Source: Clostridia bacterium
GTDB lineage: Bacteria > Bacillota > Clostridia > Oscillospirales > Acutalibacteraceae
Reading direction: 5' to 3'
Length of the DNA: 58,177 nucleotides
Assembly: GCA_017407645.1 (NCBI GenBank)
Contig: JAFQWE010000004.1
Span: 1-58,177 of the forward strand
Shown here: one piece after another, positions 13,114-21,160 of the stretch
Layout of the letters: every line of letters starts with the position of its first letter
Numbering within the stretch: position 1 is the first letter of the stretch
Position numbers and translations under genes: made by a program
Notes under the pieces: model-generated
The model's input: only the letters and a program-made list of their open reading frames with translations
Databases searched by the model: none
What the model was told of the DNA's origin: nothing

Positions 13114-14121
13114 ATGATTATCATTCTTAAAAACGGCGCATCAAAAGAAAGCGTTGATAAACTTATAGCCTCTGTTCAGCACCACGGTGTTGAGGCTCAT
13201 ACCATCGTTGGTAGTGATACCACCGTTTTTGGTCTTGTTGGTGACACCAGCAAGGTGGATATTGAATTGCTTGAGCAAAATGAAATTGTTGAGGCAGTCC
13301 GCCGTGTCAGTGAGCCATATAAACTTGTTAACCGCAAATTCCACACTGCCGACAGTGAAATCGGCGTGGGTAATGCGCTTATGGGCGGCAAGCATTTCGG
13401 AGTTATAGCAGGTCCCTGCTCGGTTGAAAGTGAAGAGCAGATTATAGAGGTTGCCAAGCGTGTAAAGGCGGCAGGCGCTACCTTTTTGCGCGGCGGTGCA
13501 TTTAAGCCTCGCACCTCACCCTACGCCTTCAGAGGCCTTAAGGCAGAGGGACTTCGTTTGCTTCTTGAGGCAAAAAAAGAGACGGGTCTGCCTATCGTAA
13601 CTGAGCTTACCTCTCTTACAAATATCGACCTGTTTAACGACGTTGACGTTATTCAGGTGGGTGCAAGAAATATGCAAAATTTTGATATGCTTTGGGAGCT
13701 TGGCAAATGCAAAAAGCCCATTTTGTTAAAGCGGGGTGCATCCTGCACAGTTCAGGATTTGCTTATGAGTGCAGAGTATATTGCCGCAGGCGGTAATGAA
13801 GATATTATTTTGTGTGAGCGTGGTATCCGCACCTTTGAAAATGCTACCCGCAACACCCTTGATTTGTCTTGCGTGCCCGTTTTGAAGGCAAAAACACACC
13901 TGCCCGTTGTGGTTGACCCAAGTCACGCCACAGGTATGGCATCCTTGGTGGCTCCTATGGCAAAGGCGGCAGTAGTCAGCGGCGCCGACGGACTTATGTT
14001 AGAGGTGCACAACAATCCTGCCTGCGCCCTTTGTGACGGTATGCAGAGCATCACCCCTGACACCTTCGAAAGCCTTATGGCAGACGTAAAGCGCCTGTGC
14101 GAATTTGAGGGAAAGATATAA
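13114..14121 (+). CDS. aroF: 3-deoxy-7-phosphoheptulonate (DAHP) synthase
   Basis: 335 residues. An N-terminal ferredoxin-like domain (about 1-70) precedes a TIM barrel with GPCSVESEEQ, the RGGAFKPRTSPYAF phosphoenolpyruvate-binding segment and the HLPVVVDPSHATG segment. This is the type I-beta DAHP synthase plan, catalysing the first shikimate step from phosphoenolpyruvate and erythrose 4-phosphate; the N-terminal domain usually gives feedback control. It has its own promoter, and no other aro gene is adjacent. RBS AAGGAAAG precedes the ATG. Confidence 0.95.
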   Translation: MIIILKNGASKESVDKLIASVQHHGVEAHTIVGSDTTVFGLVGDTSKVDIELLEQNEIVEAVRRVSEPYKLVNRKFHTADSEIGVGNALMGGKHFGVIAGPCSVESEEQIIEVAKRVKAAGATFLRGGAFKPRTSPYAFRGLKAEGLRLLLEAKKETGLPIVTELTSLTNIDLFNDVDVIQVGARNMQNFDMLWELGKCKKPILLKRGASCTVQDLLMSAEYIAAGGNEDIILCERGIRTFENATRNTLDLSCVPVLKAKTHLPVVVDPSHATGMASLVAPMAKAAVVSGADGLMLEVHNNPACALCDGMQSITPDTFESLMADVKRLCEFEGKI

Positions 14122-14126
14122 GGAGT

Positions 14127-14167
14127 GATATGTTGCTTTGCAACGAGAAAAAAGCAAGGATTTGCCA
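14127..14167 (+). repeat. Left copy of a ~42-bp direct repeat bounding the ATPase cassette
   Basis: This 41-base segment matches 15979-16021 closely. Both begin GATATGTTG, contain a small hairpin (GTTGC-TTT-GCAAC here, GTTGT-TTATG-ACAAC there) and end AAAAAAGCAAGGATTTGCCA. The right copy continues into a complete terminator; this copy carries only the left arm. Confidence 0.8.
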
Positions 14168-14200
14168 AGGAAGACACTTCGTAAGGAAGTTGTCTTCCTT
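14167..14200 (+). terminator. Hairpin downstream of aroF, possible terminator
   Basis: AAGGAAGAC-A-CTTC pairs with GAAG-T-TGTCTTCCTT around a GTAAG loop. The trailing sequence TACTTTATAA is only moderately T-rich. Confidence 0.5.
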
Positions 14201-14232
14201 TACTTTATAAAACGGTAATTCCAAAAACTTAC

Positions 14233-14283
14233 ACTTCCCAAAAATGAAAATATGTTGATTTTGGGAAGTGAATGTGATATAAT
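14233..14283 (+). promoter_or_regulatory. Promoter with inverted-repeat operator for the ATPase gene
   Basis: TTGATT (14255-14260), a 17-bp spacer and TATAAT (14278-14283). An 11-bp perfect inverted repeat, ACTTCCCAAAA (14233-14243) and TTTTGGGAAGT (14259-14269), overlaps the -35 and spacer. It could be a repressor site or the end of the inserted cassette. Confidence 0.75.
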
Positions 14284-14304
14284 AACAATGCGAGGTGATT
14301 GTCT

Positions 14305-15498
14305 GTGAAACTGATTGAAAGAAAACCATATTTAGATAAAATGATAGGAGTTATTGGAACTCCGGATATTAAAGTTTTGACAGGTGTTCGCCGTTCCGGC
14401 AAATCAAAACTATTGGAAGCCTTCAAAGCCTATATAGAAAAGAACATTTCTAATGCTAATATTATTCATATTAACTTTAATCTTTCTAAATATGACAACC
14501 TTAAAGAAAACAAGACACTAAACGAGTATATTGAAAATAATTATGCAGAGGGCAAGGAGAATTTTGTTTTAATTGACGAGATTCAAATGTGTGATAACTT
14601 TGAGTTGTGCATAAACAACCTTCACGCAACCGAAATGTACGATATTTATATTACAGGTTCCAACGCATTTTTACTTAGTTCGGATTTAGCAACCTTGTTT
14701 ACCGGCAGAACGTTTGAAATCAAAGTGTATCCCTTTTCTTTTGCCGAATATGTGCATTACTTCGGATTAGCCGACAAGTATACCGCTTTTGATAATTATA
14801 TGCTTGAAGGTGGTATGGCAGGCTCTTATATGTATAAAGAGCAAGAGGACAAATACGACTATATTGAAAATGTTTTTGATACGTTAATTTTAAGAGATAT
14901 AAGTCAAAAATATAAAATCAAAAATCCTATTTTGATGGATAGAATATCTCAATTCTTAATGGACAATGTCTCCAATTTAATATCAGCAAGAAGCATTACA
15001 GACACACTCATATCAAACAAAGATACAATCAATCATAAGACAGTTGGTAAGTATCTAAATTATCTTTGCAATGCTTTTGCTTTCTATAAGTTCCGCAGAT
15101 ACGATATTAAAGGCAAAAAGTATCTTGCTTCTAACGACAAGTATTATTTAAGCGATCATTCTTTTCGATATGCAAAACTCGGCACGAAAAACTTAGATAA
15201 CGGCAGAGTGATTGAAAATATCGTTGCAATGGAGTTGCTCAGACGTGGATATGAAGTTTATGTGGGTGTTTTGTATAAAAAAGAAATCGACTTTGTGGCA
15301 CTAAAGAGAAACGAGAAAATTTATATTCAGGTTTCTGATAATATAACCCATCCCGACACCTTTACCAGAGAGGTTGAACCTCTGCTTAAAATTAAAGATG
15401 CCTATCCAAAAATGGTAATCGCGCGAACAAGAAATCCCGAATATCAATATGAGGGTGTCAAAATTGTGGATGTAGCGGATTGGTTGTTGAACAAATAA
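14305..15498 (+). CDS. AAA ATPase with DUF4143 (AAA_14 family)
   Basis: About 397 residues. The P-loop GVRRSGKSKLLEAF lies near residue 30, Walker B VLIDEIQMCD near 90, and TGSNAFLLS follows. The C-terminal half matches the DUF4143 plan, with an EIDFVALKRNEKIYIQV segment that resembles a PD-(D/E)XK nuclease-like fold. Function is unknown for most of the family. GTG at 14305 is preferred because GAGGTG sits 7 bases upstream; a TTG at 14299 is too close. It is more AT-rich than its neighbours, has its own promoter and is bounded by direct repeats, which suggests acquisition. Confidence 0.85.
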   Translation: MKLIERKPYLDKMIGVIGTPDIKVLTGVRRSGKSKLLEAFKAYIEKNISNANIIHINFNLSKYDNLKENKTLNEYIENNYAEGKENFVLIDEIQMCDNFELCINNLHATEMYDIYITGSNAFLLSSDLATLFTGRTFEIKVYPFSFAEYVHYFGLADKYTAFDNYMLEGGMAGSYMYKEQEDKYDYIENVFDTLILRDISQKYKIKNPILMDRISQFLMDNVSNLISARSITDTLISNKDTINHKTVGKYLNYLCNAFAFYKFRRYDIKGKKYLASNDKYYLSDHSFRYAKLGTKNLDNGRVIENIVAMELLRRGYEVYVGVLYKKEIDFVALKRNEKIYIQVSDNITHPDTFTREVEPLLKIKDAYPKMVIARTRNPEYQYEGVKIVDVADWLLNK

Positions 15499-15978
15499 GA
15501 TGTTTCCCAAAATATGAATCAACATCGTAGGGCGGGAGCTTGTCTCCCGCCGTCTTTGCCTCCACTTGTCAGGGGAGGTGGATTTTGCCGCAGGCAAAAG
15601 ACGGAGGGGTAGATACCCCTCGTTATCTCTCCCTCAGTTTCGCTAACGCTCAACAGCTCCCTCGTCAGAGGGAGCTAATTTTTTAAACATTTTCTTTTTG
15701 ACAATTTGTTGCTTTTTCGTATCCAAGTAATATTGTGAGCAAGGTTGTTAAGTTCTTGAGCGGTTTGTTTCATTTTTATTCTCCTTTATTTTTTATTACC
15801 TTGATTATAACTTCACAGAATTTGTTTTTTAACTTTTAAGGGAAATTCCCTTAAAGTGTTGGTTCTATACGGCGGGAGTAGAACCCCCGCCCTACAAAAG
15901 AGCCTCCCTTGCCTAAAGGGAGGTGGCAAAACCGTAGGTTTTGACGGAGGGATATAAAAAGCATTCTTACGAACGCGC
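15499..15978. repeat. Repeat-only intergenic region (REP and CTCCCTC families)
   Basis: No gene was found. It holds GTAG-headed hairpins at 15527-15551 and, inverted, at 15871-15895; CTCCCTC-family structured repeats at 15558-15609, 15627-15675 and 15902-15952; and a GAGGGGTA-GA-TACCCCTC hairpin near 15605. 15676-15870 is AT-rich with nothing recognisable. Confidence 0.8.
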
Positions 15979-16021
15979 GATATGTTGTTTATGACAACGC
16001 GAAAAAAGCAAGGATTTGCCA
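15979..16021 (+). repeat. Right copy of the ~42-bp direct repeat
   Basis: Matches 14127-14167 with compensatory changes in the small GTTG...CAAC hairpin. Its right half is one arm of the terminator at 16002-16042. Confidence 0.8.
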
Positions 16022-16042
16022 TCGGCAAATCCTTGCTTTTTT
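16002..16042. terminator. Strong bidirectional terminator
   Basis: A 19-bp perfect stem, AAAAAAGCAAGGATTTGCC and its complement, around an ATC loop. It lies 5 bases past the stop codon of the small minus-strand gene at 16048-16167 and gives that gene a proper end. Confidence 0.9.
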
Positions 16043-16047
16043 ATACT

Positions 16048-16167
16048 TTAATAATTGTTGTTGTCGTTCTTTTTATTCTGGCTATTATTATTTTTCTTAT
16101 TTTGGCTATTGTTCTGATTGTTTTTGTTCTGGCTGTTGTTCTGCTGATTGTTCTGTTTGTTATCCAT
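16048..16167 (-). CDS. 39-residue Asn/Gln-rich small protein
   Basis: On the minus strand ATG at 16165-16167 opens 39 codons ending in TAA at 16048-16050. The product has 19 Asn, 7 Gln and 6 Lys and ends Asn-Asn-Asn-Tyr, built on the repeated words NNSQNK and NKKN. An AAGGTGGTG ribosome binding site lies about 7 bases upstream and a strong terminator follows directly. The plus strand across it happens to be open and reads as an implausible all-hydrophobic peptide. Function is unknown. Small Asn/Gln-rich proteins in spore formers include gamma-type acid-soluble spore proteins, but I cannot assign this one. Confidence 0.7.
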   Translation of the reverse strand: MDNKQNNQQNNSQNKNNQNNSQNKKNNNSQNKKNDNNNY

Positions 16168-16217
16168 TTAATATCACCACCTTCTTGGTGATATTATTGT
16201 TTGCAAACAGGCCTTTT

Positions 16218-17126
16218 TTATTCAAACACAGTGGCGATTTGCTTGTGTGAACAGGTGGGTGAATATTGCCAGTTATCAATATGACTGCCTTCAAAGCAGT
16301 ACTCAACGGGAGGCTGCGCGTAATCGGCATCAAAAGAGTCAATAATTATCAATTTGATTTTCATTTTTTCGGGAATAATAGACTTAATATAAACGCTTGC
16401 CTGCTGACCGGGAGCGACTCCGTCACGCAATTCCGCAAGCCCTGCCAGATTAGGCGTCAGTTCAACAAAAACGCCGTAATCCTCTACCGTTCTTATGATG
16501 CCCGACACAGTCTGACCTTGTTTAAAGCGGTCGGCGTTTTCCTGCCAGGTGCCAAGCAGCTCCCTGTGGGAAAGGGAAATTCTGCCTTTTTCGTCAATGG
16601 CGCGAATGACGGCGTAAATATCGTCACCTGCTGAAAATCGGTCGGCAGGGTGAGATATGCGAGAGACCGAAATGGCGTCAATAGGCATCAAAGCCACAAT
16701 GCCGCAACCGATATCACAAAAGGCACCGAAGCTTTCAAGGTGAGTAACCCTTGCAGGTATAATATCCCCCGCCGACAGCTCCGATATGTATTCCTGCATA
16801 CAAATCTGCTGTGCTTCTCGGCGGGATAGCATGGCCGTCACCTTGCCGTCGGCGTGCACAATATCGGTGACGGTAAAGCATACCGGCTTGTTAACGCGGG
16901 ATATAAGAGCAATGTCTCTGACCTGACCTTCCGCAATGCCTATAGCACCCTCATCTCTTGGAATAATGCCTGTAACGTTGCATCCCAAATCAACAACAAG
17001 ATTGTGCTCGCTGTCGCACATAATTGCTTTTGCCTCTAAAATCTTGCATTTTTCAAGGGCGTCATTCAGCGCGGCAAGTGTTATCTGTGACTGAGAATTG
17101 TAGCCCTCGGGTAAAAATTTTGTCAT
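16218..17126 (-). CDS. S1-domain RNA-binding protein (RpsA-like)
   Basis: 302 residues with three S1-type beta-barrel segments: about 35-105 (degenerate), 115-185 (with ESFGAFCDIGCGIVALMP) and 195-265 (with VEDYGVFVELTPNLAGL). Short S1-like proteins in Clostridia are often annotated as ribosomal protein S1; they bind mRNA or modulate translation, and this one is shorter than E. coli S1, which has six domains. AAGGATG precedes the ATG. The gene stands alone; the small Asn/Gln-rich gene lies 50 bases downstream on the same strand. Confidence 0.8.
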   Translation of the reverse strand: MTKFLPEGYNSQSQITLAALNDALEKCKILEAKAIMCDSEHNLVVDLGCNVTGIIPRDEGAIGIAEGQVRDIALISRVNKPVCFTVTDIVHADGKVTAMLSRREAQQICMQEYISELSAGDIIPARVTHLESFGAFCDIGCGIVALMPIDAISVSRISHPADRFSAGDDIYAVIRAIDEKGRISLSHRELLGTWQENADRFKQGQTVSGIIRTVEDYGVFVELTPNLAGLAELRDGVAPGQQASVYIKSIIPEKMKIKLIIIDSFDADYAQPPVEYCFEGSHIDNWQYSPTCSHKQIATVFE

Positions 17127-17280
17127 TGTTTAATCATCCTTCCACCATAGTCGTCTTTTTGATTTATATGACCTTACAAATGGCAATATAACACGCGGAA
17201 AGTGATAATTTTGTCAAAAAGCGCGAAAATGTAAAAAAATGTAAATTGCATATTGAGGAGGGCTTGTCAATATTATTATA

Positions 17281-17554
17281 GGGTGAGCAGTTAAACCCGA
17301 ACCCGCCGCAAAGCGAAATATTTCGGTGCTTTTTGCTCCGTTCGTTCTCGTAAGGCGAGAGCATTGCTTCGCCCGAACGAAGCAAAAATCCCTCAAAATC
17401 TTCTCGCTATGCGGTCGCAGATTTTGTAAAGTGGGAATTTTCGTTCAGCCGCGGCACAAAACACAGCCAATACTGTTGTATTGGCGAGTATTTTAACAAA
17501 GGATGAGCGAAAATCCGCCTTTACAAAACGGTGTTCTGGTTTGACTGCTCACCC
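17281..17554. mobile_element. MITE with terminal inverted repeats and TA target duplication
   Basis: The ends are GGGTGAGCAGTTAAACC and its complement with one mismatch (GGTTTGACTGCTCACCC). TA lies directly outside both ends (17279-17280 and 17555-17556), the target-site pattern of IS630/mariner-type transposons. The 274-bp interior has no gene but folds strongly: TTTTTGCTCCGTTCG pairs with a near-complement about 30 bases on, and GGAATTTTCGTTCA pairs with TGAGCGAAAATCC. No matching transposase is in the window. Confidence 0.8.
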
Positions 17555-17570
17555 TAGGGAGGGATAAGGG

Positions 17571-17969
17571 ATGTTTATTACGTTTAAACTGACTTTAAAA
17601 AAGATGTTTGTTTTTACGGCGGCGATTATTATAGGGGTGATGTGTGTTGATGCGGTAAAAAATGCTACGTTACCCGAAATGCCAATCTGCCAAAGCCTGT
17701 CCGACTGCGCCGACTACCTTAAAAAGCAGGGCATAGAGGTGGAAAGGGAGCCTGTCTATTCCAACAAAACGGTAATTGACGGCGAGGGCAAATCGGGGTG
17801 GCAGGAGTATGCACGCCGACTAAAAAAGCAGGGCTTTAACATAACCGACTATTTCGGCAAAGAGGCAGATATATATTGCTTCAAATTAAAAGCCGACCCC
17901 GATAAAGCCGCCCGTATATTACTTTGCGAAAACAGAGTAATCGGTTACGAGGTGGTTGAGTGGTTTTAG
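17571..17969 (+). CDS. Membrane-anchored DUF4830-like protein
   Basis: 132 residues. A basic start and hydrophobic segment (about 12-27) form a signal anchor, followed by a small extracytoplasmic domain. The pattern YLKKQGIEVEREP, then YARRLKKQGFNITDYFGKEADIY, then a viable beta-strand with NRVIGYEVVEW, resembles DUF4830, a clostridial domain of unknown function; this assignment is from memory. The MITE ends 15 bases upstream of the start, and the GGGAGG site lies between them, so the MITE has replaced or separated whatever promoter it had. Confidence 0.6.
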   Translation: MFITFKLTLKKMFVFTAAIIIGVMCVDAVKNATLPEMPICQSLSDCADYLKKQGIEVEREPVYSNKTVIDGEGKSGWQEYARRLKKQGFNITDYFGKEADIYCFKLKADPDKAARILLCENRVIGYEVVEWF

Positions 17970-18063
17970 ACAAAAGTGTAAATTTCGGTTTGGGCAAAAT
18001 AACTTTGATTTGTCCAAAATGACTTTGTTAACCAAGCATTTTACCTGATTTTTGGGCAAGTTG

Positions 18064-18093
18064 TTGTAATCTTGAAAATCGGTTGGTTATAAT
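18064..18093 (+). promoter_or_regulatory. Promoter of msmX
   Basis: TTGTAA (18064-18069), an 18-bp spacer and TATAAT (18088-18093). A second TATAAT without a good -35 lies near 18156. Upstream, a near-direct repeat containing CAAAAT(A/G)ACTTTG occurs twice at about 17995-18028. Confidence 0.6.
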
Positions 18094-18217
18094 ACATAAA
18101 AAGGCATAAAAAATTTTGTAGGGTTGGTTAATAGTAAAGGATGGCCGTTTTTGGTATAATATTGTGGTAAAAACGGGGAGTAGTCGCCCCTTATAATAAT
18201 TAGGAGGTTTATTTAAT

Positions 18218-19366
18218 ATGGCAGAACTTCAACTTAAAGGTATTTACAAAAAATACGCCGGCAACGTTGTTGCCGTTTCTGACTTCAACCTTGACATTAA
18301 GGATAAGGAGTTTATCATCCTTGTTGGTCCTTCAGGTTGCGGTAAGTCAACCACCCTTCGTATGATTGCAGGTCTTGAAGAAATTTCTGACGGTGAGCTT
18401 TACATCGGCGGCAAATTGGTTAACGACGTTGCACCTAAAGACCGCGACATCGCAATGGTGTTCCAGAACTACGCTCTTTATCCCCATATGACCGTTTTCG
18501 AGAATATGGCATTCGGTCTTAAGCTCCGCAAGACCGCTAAGGACGAAATTAAGCGCCGCGTAGAAGAGGCTGCTCGCATCCTCGACATCGAGCATTTGCT
18601 TGACCGTAAGCCCAAGGCTTTGTCAGGTGGTCAGCGTCAGCGTGTTGCTCTCGGCCGTGCTATCGTTCGTGAGCCTAAGGTTTTCTTGCTTGACGAGCCT
18701 CTTTCAAACTTGGACGCTAAGCTTCGTGCACAGATGCGTACCGAGCTAGCTAAGCTTCATAAGAGAATCGGCACCACCTTCATCTACGTTACCCACGACC
18801 AGACAGAAGCTATGACCATGGGTGACCGCATCGTTGTTATGAAGGACGGTTTCATTCAGCAGGTTGATACTCCTACCAAGTTGTACGACAAGCCCTGCAA
18901 CAAGTTCGTTGCAGGCTTCATCGGTTCACCTCAGATGAACTTTATCGAGGGTATTGTGCTTAAAGATGGCGACAACTACTTCTTTGAGTACGGTACCGAA
19001 GATACCAAAACCCGCAAGGGCGTTAAGTATCGCATCCTTCTTCCTGAACAGAAGAATGCAAAGGGCTGCCTCGATCCTTACGTAGACAGCGAAGCTCCCG
19101 TTGTTATGGGTATCCGTCCTGAGCATATTTCTGATAACGACGCTTTCGTTGCCGCTCATCCCGAAGCAACCGTTAAGGCACACGTTGACGTTACCGAAAT
19201 GATGGGTGCCGAGACTTATCTCTATATGACCAGTGAGGGTTATATGATCAACGCTCGCGTTGAGCCTAAGACCTTGACCCGTGCAGGTGACGACATTTCT
19301 ATTGCATTCAAGACCGAGTTTATCCACCTCTTTGATGCAAAGACCGAAAAGACCATCACCAACTAA
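18218..19366 (+). CDS. msmX: Carbohydrate ABC transporter ATPase, MsmX/UgpC type
   Basis: 382 residues. Walker A GPSGCGKSTT, signature LSGGQRQRVALGRAI, Walker B VFLLDEPLSNLDAKLR, then a C-terminal TOBE/OB regulatory domain (about 240-380) with MGIRPEHI. MalK/MsmX-type ATPases power sugar uptake and in Bacillota are often shared between several permease pairs. No permease or binding protein is near, which fits a shared ATPase. AGGAGG precedes ATG. Its codon choice (CGC, CGT, CTC, AAG) looks more biased than its neighbours, as expected for high expression. Confidence 0.92.
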   Translation: MAELQLKGIYKKYAGNVVAVSDFNLDIKDKEFIILVGPSGCGKSTTLRMIAGLEEISDGELYIGGKLVNDVAPKDRDIAMVFQNYALYPHMTVFENMAFGLKLRKTAKDEIKRRVEEAARILDIEHLLDRKPKALSGGQRQRVALGRAIVREPKVFLLDEPLSNLDAKLRAQMRTELAKLHKRIGTTFIYVTHDQTEAMTMGDRIVVMKDGFIQQVDTPTKLYDKPCNKFVAGFIGSPQMNFIEGIVLKDGDNYFFEYGTEDTKTRKGVKYRILLPEQKNAKGCLDPYVDSEAPVVMGIRPEHISDNDAFVAAHPEATVKAHVDVTEMMGAETYLYMTSEGYMINARVEPKTLTRAGDDISIAFKTEFIHLFDAKTEKTITN

Positions 19367-19515
19367 TAAAGCTAAATTCGCCTAAGGCGAGCTAAATTGA
19401 CCTGACGGTCAGCTAAATTCCTTACGGAGCTAATTTGGGCGTTGCCCAGCTAAAGCGAATTTAATTTAGCTATACAAAGTATAATTTAGTTGTTGCGATA
19501 GCAACTATTTAGCTA
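19367..19515. repeat. Multi-hairpin array with AGCTAAATT linkers
   Basis: Begins within a few bases of the msmX stop. Units: TTCGCC-TAA-GGCGA, TGACC-TGAC-GGTCA, TCC-TTAC-GGA, TGGGC-GTT-GCCCA, TATAC-AAA-GTATA and GTTGC-GATA-GCAAC, each flanked by AGCTAAATT or ATTTAGCT. It has the same linker as 8297-8535 but different stems. Confidence 0.85.
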
Positions 19516-19547
19516 AGGGTTTGTGTTTTGTTTTAAATTAAATTACG

Positions 19548-19582
19548 AAAAGACACTTTCGGTTTTTGAAAGTGTCTTTTTC
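19548..19582 (+). terminator. Intrinsic terminator after msmX and the array
   Basis: AAAAGACACTTTC pairs with GAAAGTGTCTTTT across a GGTTTTT loop and ends in TTTTT. Confidence 0.9.
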
Positions 19583-19601
19583 ACTAAAAAGGAGGGGGAA
19601 A

Positions 19602-20327
19602 ATGAATCAGCAATTAAAACTGCAGCCTATTGGGGCAGGCATAGAAATCTATACAAACGGCGTGCACAAATTTGGCACAGATGCAGTTTTGCTTGCCCAT
19701 TTTGCCGCCCCAACCGAAAAGGATGCCGCCTGCGATTTGGGAACGGGTTGCGGTATAATTCCACTGCTATGGTGCCGCGACAAAAAGCCTAAAGTCTTGA
19801 CGGCGGTTGATATTCAGCCCGACGCCACAGAGCTTCTTAAAAGGTCGGCAGAGCATAATTCCATTGATGAAATCGAGATTGTTAACGCCGATTTGCGCGC
19901 GCTTCCCAAGGATATGCAGGGCAAATATACCCTTGTTACCATGAATCCCCCCTATAAAAAGGTGGAGGGCGGTCTTATCAGTCCAAACGAGGGCAAGGCT
20001 ATTGCCCGACACGAGATAAAATGCACCGTCACCGATATGACCAAGGCGGCGGCAGGGCTTCTTAAACCATCGGGCAGACTGTGTGTCTGCCACCGCCCCG
20101 AAAGGCTTGGTGACCTTATCTGCGCAATGCGTGAGTCGGGGATTGAGCCTAAGCGCCTGCAGCTTGTCTGTCAGCGTGTAGGGGATGCCCCAATGCTGAT
20201 TTTGTGCGAGGGCAGACGAGGGGGCAACAGCGGAATGACCCTTTTGCCACCCCTTATTGTTGAGGACGGTCAGGGTGGATATTCCCCCGAAATGAAAGAA
20301 ATTTACAAACTTATGGAGGGCTTATGA
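19602..20327 (+). CDS. trmN6: tRNA1(Val) adenine-37 N6-methyltransferase-like protein
   Basis: 241 residues. The SAM-binding motif CDLGTGCGIIPL and the catalytic MNPPY motif mark an amino-methyltransferase of the small MTS type. YabB/TrmN6 orthologues sit directly upstream of rsmI in Bacillota, as here: its TGA overlaps the rsmI ATG. It would methylate N6 of A37 in tRNA(Val). ATG at 19602 has AAAGGAGGGGG just upstream; a longer in-frame start at 19566 lies inside the terminator hairpin. Confidence 0.85.
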   Translation: MNQQLKLQPIGAGIEIYTNGVHKFGTDAVLLAHFAAPTEKDAACDLGTGCGIIPLLWCRDKKPKVLTAVDIQPDATELLKRSAEHNSIDEIEIVNADLRALPKDMQGKYTLVTMNPPYKKVEGGLISPNEGKAIARHEIKCTVTDMTKAAAGLLKPSGRLCVCHRPERLGDLICAMRESGIEPKRLQLVCQRVGDAPMLILCEGRRGGNSGMTLLPPLIVEDGQGGYSPEMKEIYKLMEGL

Positions 20328-21151
20328 GCGGTTGTTTATATGTTGTGGGCACCCCAATCGGCAACCTTGGGGATATGTCTCCCCGCGCCGTTGAAATGTT
20401 GAGCAGTGCCGATTTTATTGCCGCAGAGGATACTCGCGTTACCCTTAAACTACTTAACAAGTTTGAGATACATACCCCTCTTGTCAGCTATCACGAGCAC
20501 AACTTTTTGACAATGGGCCCAAAAATTGTGGAGCGGTTGCAGTCGGGGGAAAACTGCGCCCTTGTAACCGATGCAGGTATGCCTGCCATCTCTGATCCGG
20601 GTGAAGATTTGGTTCGTCTTTGCCGTGAAAACGGGGTGGAGGTTATGTCGGTGCCAGGTCCAAGTGCCCTTATTACCGCTCTTGCCATATCGGGTATGAG
20701 CAGTCGACGTTTTTGCTTTGAAGGCTTTTTGAGCGCCCAAAAAGGTGAGCGCAGGGCGGCTCTTAGTGAACTTGCCGCCGAAAAGCGCACCCTTATATTT
20801 TACGAGTCACCTCACCGCTTGCTTGCAACGTTATCTGATATGGCGGCGGCCTTCGGTGACCGCCCGATTGCAGTAGTCAAGGAGCTGACCAAACTCCACG
20901 AAAACGTGCTTCGCACCTCTTTGGTGGCGGCGGTGGACTATTTCACCGAAAATCAGCCTAAGGGTGAGTACGTGCTTATTGTTGAGGGCGCAGGGGAAAT
21001 TCAGCGTGAAGCCCTTGATTTTGACCAGGCGGTTGCCATTGCCAAGGGGTATATTGCCGACGGAATGCAGCCTACTGCTGCCGCAAAGCGTGCCGCCGCA
21101 GAAAGTGGCTTAAAAAGGGCAAATATTTACAAGGCAATTAGTCAAAAATAA
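20324..21151 (+). CDS. rsmI: 16S rRNA cytidine-1402 2'-O-methyltransferase
   Basis: 275 residues. The N-terminal VVGTPIGNLGDMSPRAVE and AEDTRVT motifs, then DAGMPAISDPGEDLVR and VPGPSALITALAISG, are diagnostic of RsmI, a tetrapyrrole-methylase-fold enzyme that methylates the decoding centre. Translationally coupled to trmN6. Its last 20 bases are duplicated at 23996-24015, marking an insertion directly behind the gene. Confidence 0.95.
   Translation: MSGCLYVVGTPIGNLGDMSPRAVEMLSSADFIAAEDTRVTLKLLNKFEIHTPLVSYHEHNFLTMGPKIVERLQSGENCALVTDAGMPAISDPGEDLVRLCRENGVEVMSVPGPSALITALAISGMSSRRFCFEGFLSAQKGERRAALSELAAEKRTLIFYESPHRLLATLSDMAAAFGDRPIAVVKELTKLHENVLRTSLVAAVDYFTENQPKGEYVLIVEGAGEIQREALDFDQAVAIAKGYIADGMQPTAAAKRAAAESGLKRANIYKAISQK
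21132..21151 (+). repeat. Left 20-bp direct repeat (rsmI 3' end)
   Basis: AGGCAATTAGTCAAAAATAA forms the last codons and stop of rsmI and recurs exactly at 23996-24015. The two copies bound the leucine-rich-repeat island. Confidence 0.9.
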
Positions 21152-21160
21152 GATTATGAC

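Noticed and set aside
15982-16191. Plus-strand open frame giving an extremely hydrophobic 69-residue peptide
   Set aside because: It begins inside a terminator hairpin and is the complement of the Asn/Gln-rich minus-strand gene (Asn codons AAC/AAT read as Val/Ile in reverse), which has the ribosome site and terminator.
17970-18040. Near-repeat of CAAAATAACTTTG as a possible operator for msmX
   Set aside because: Only two imperfect copies, far upstream of the promoter; too weak to call.
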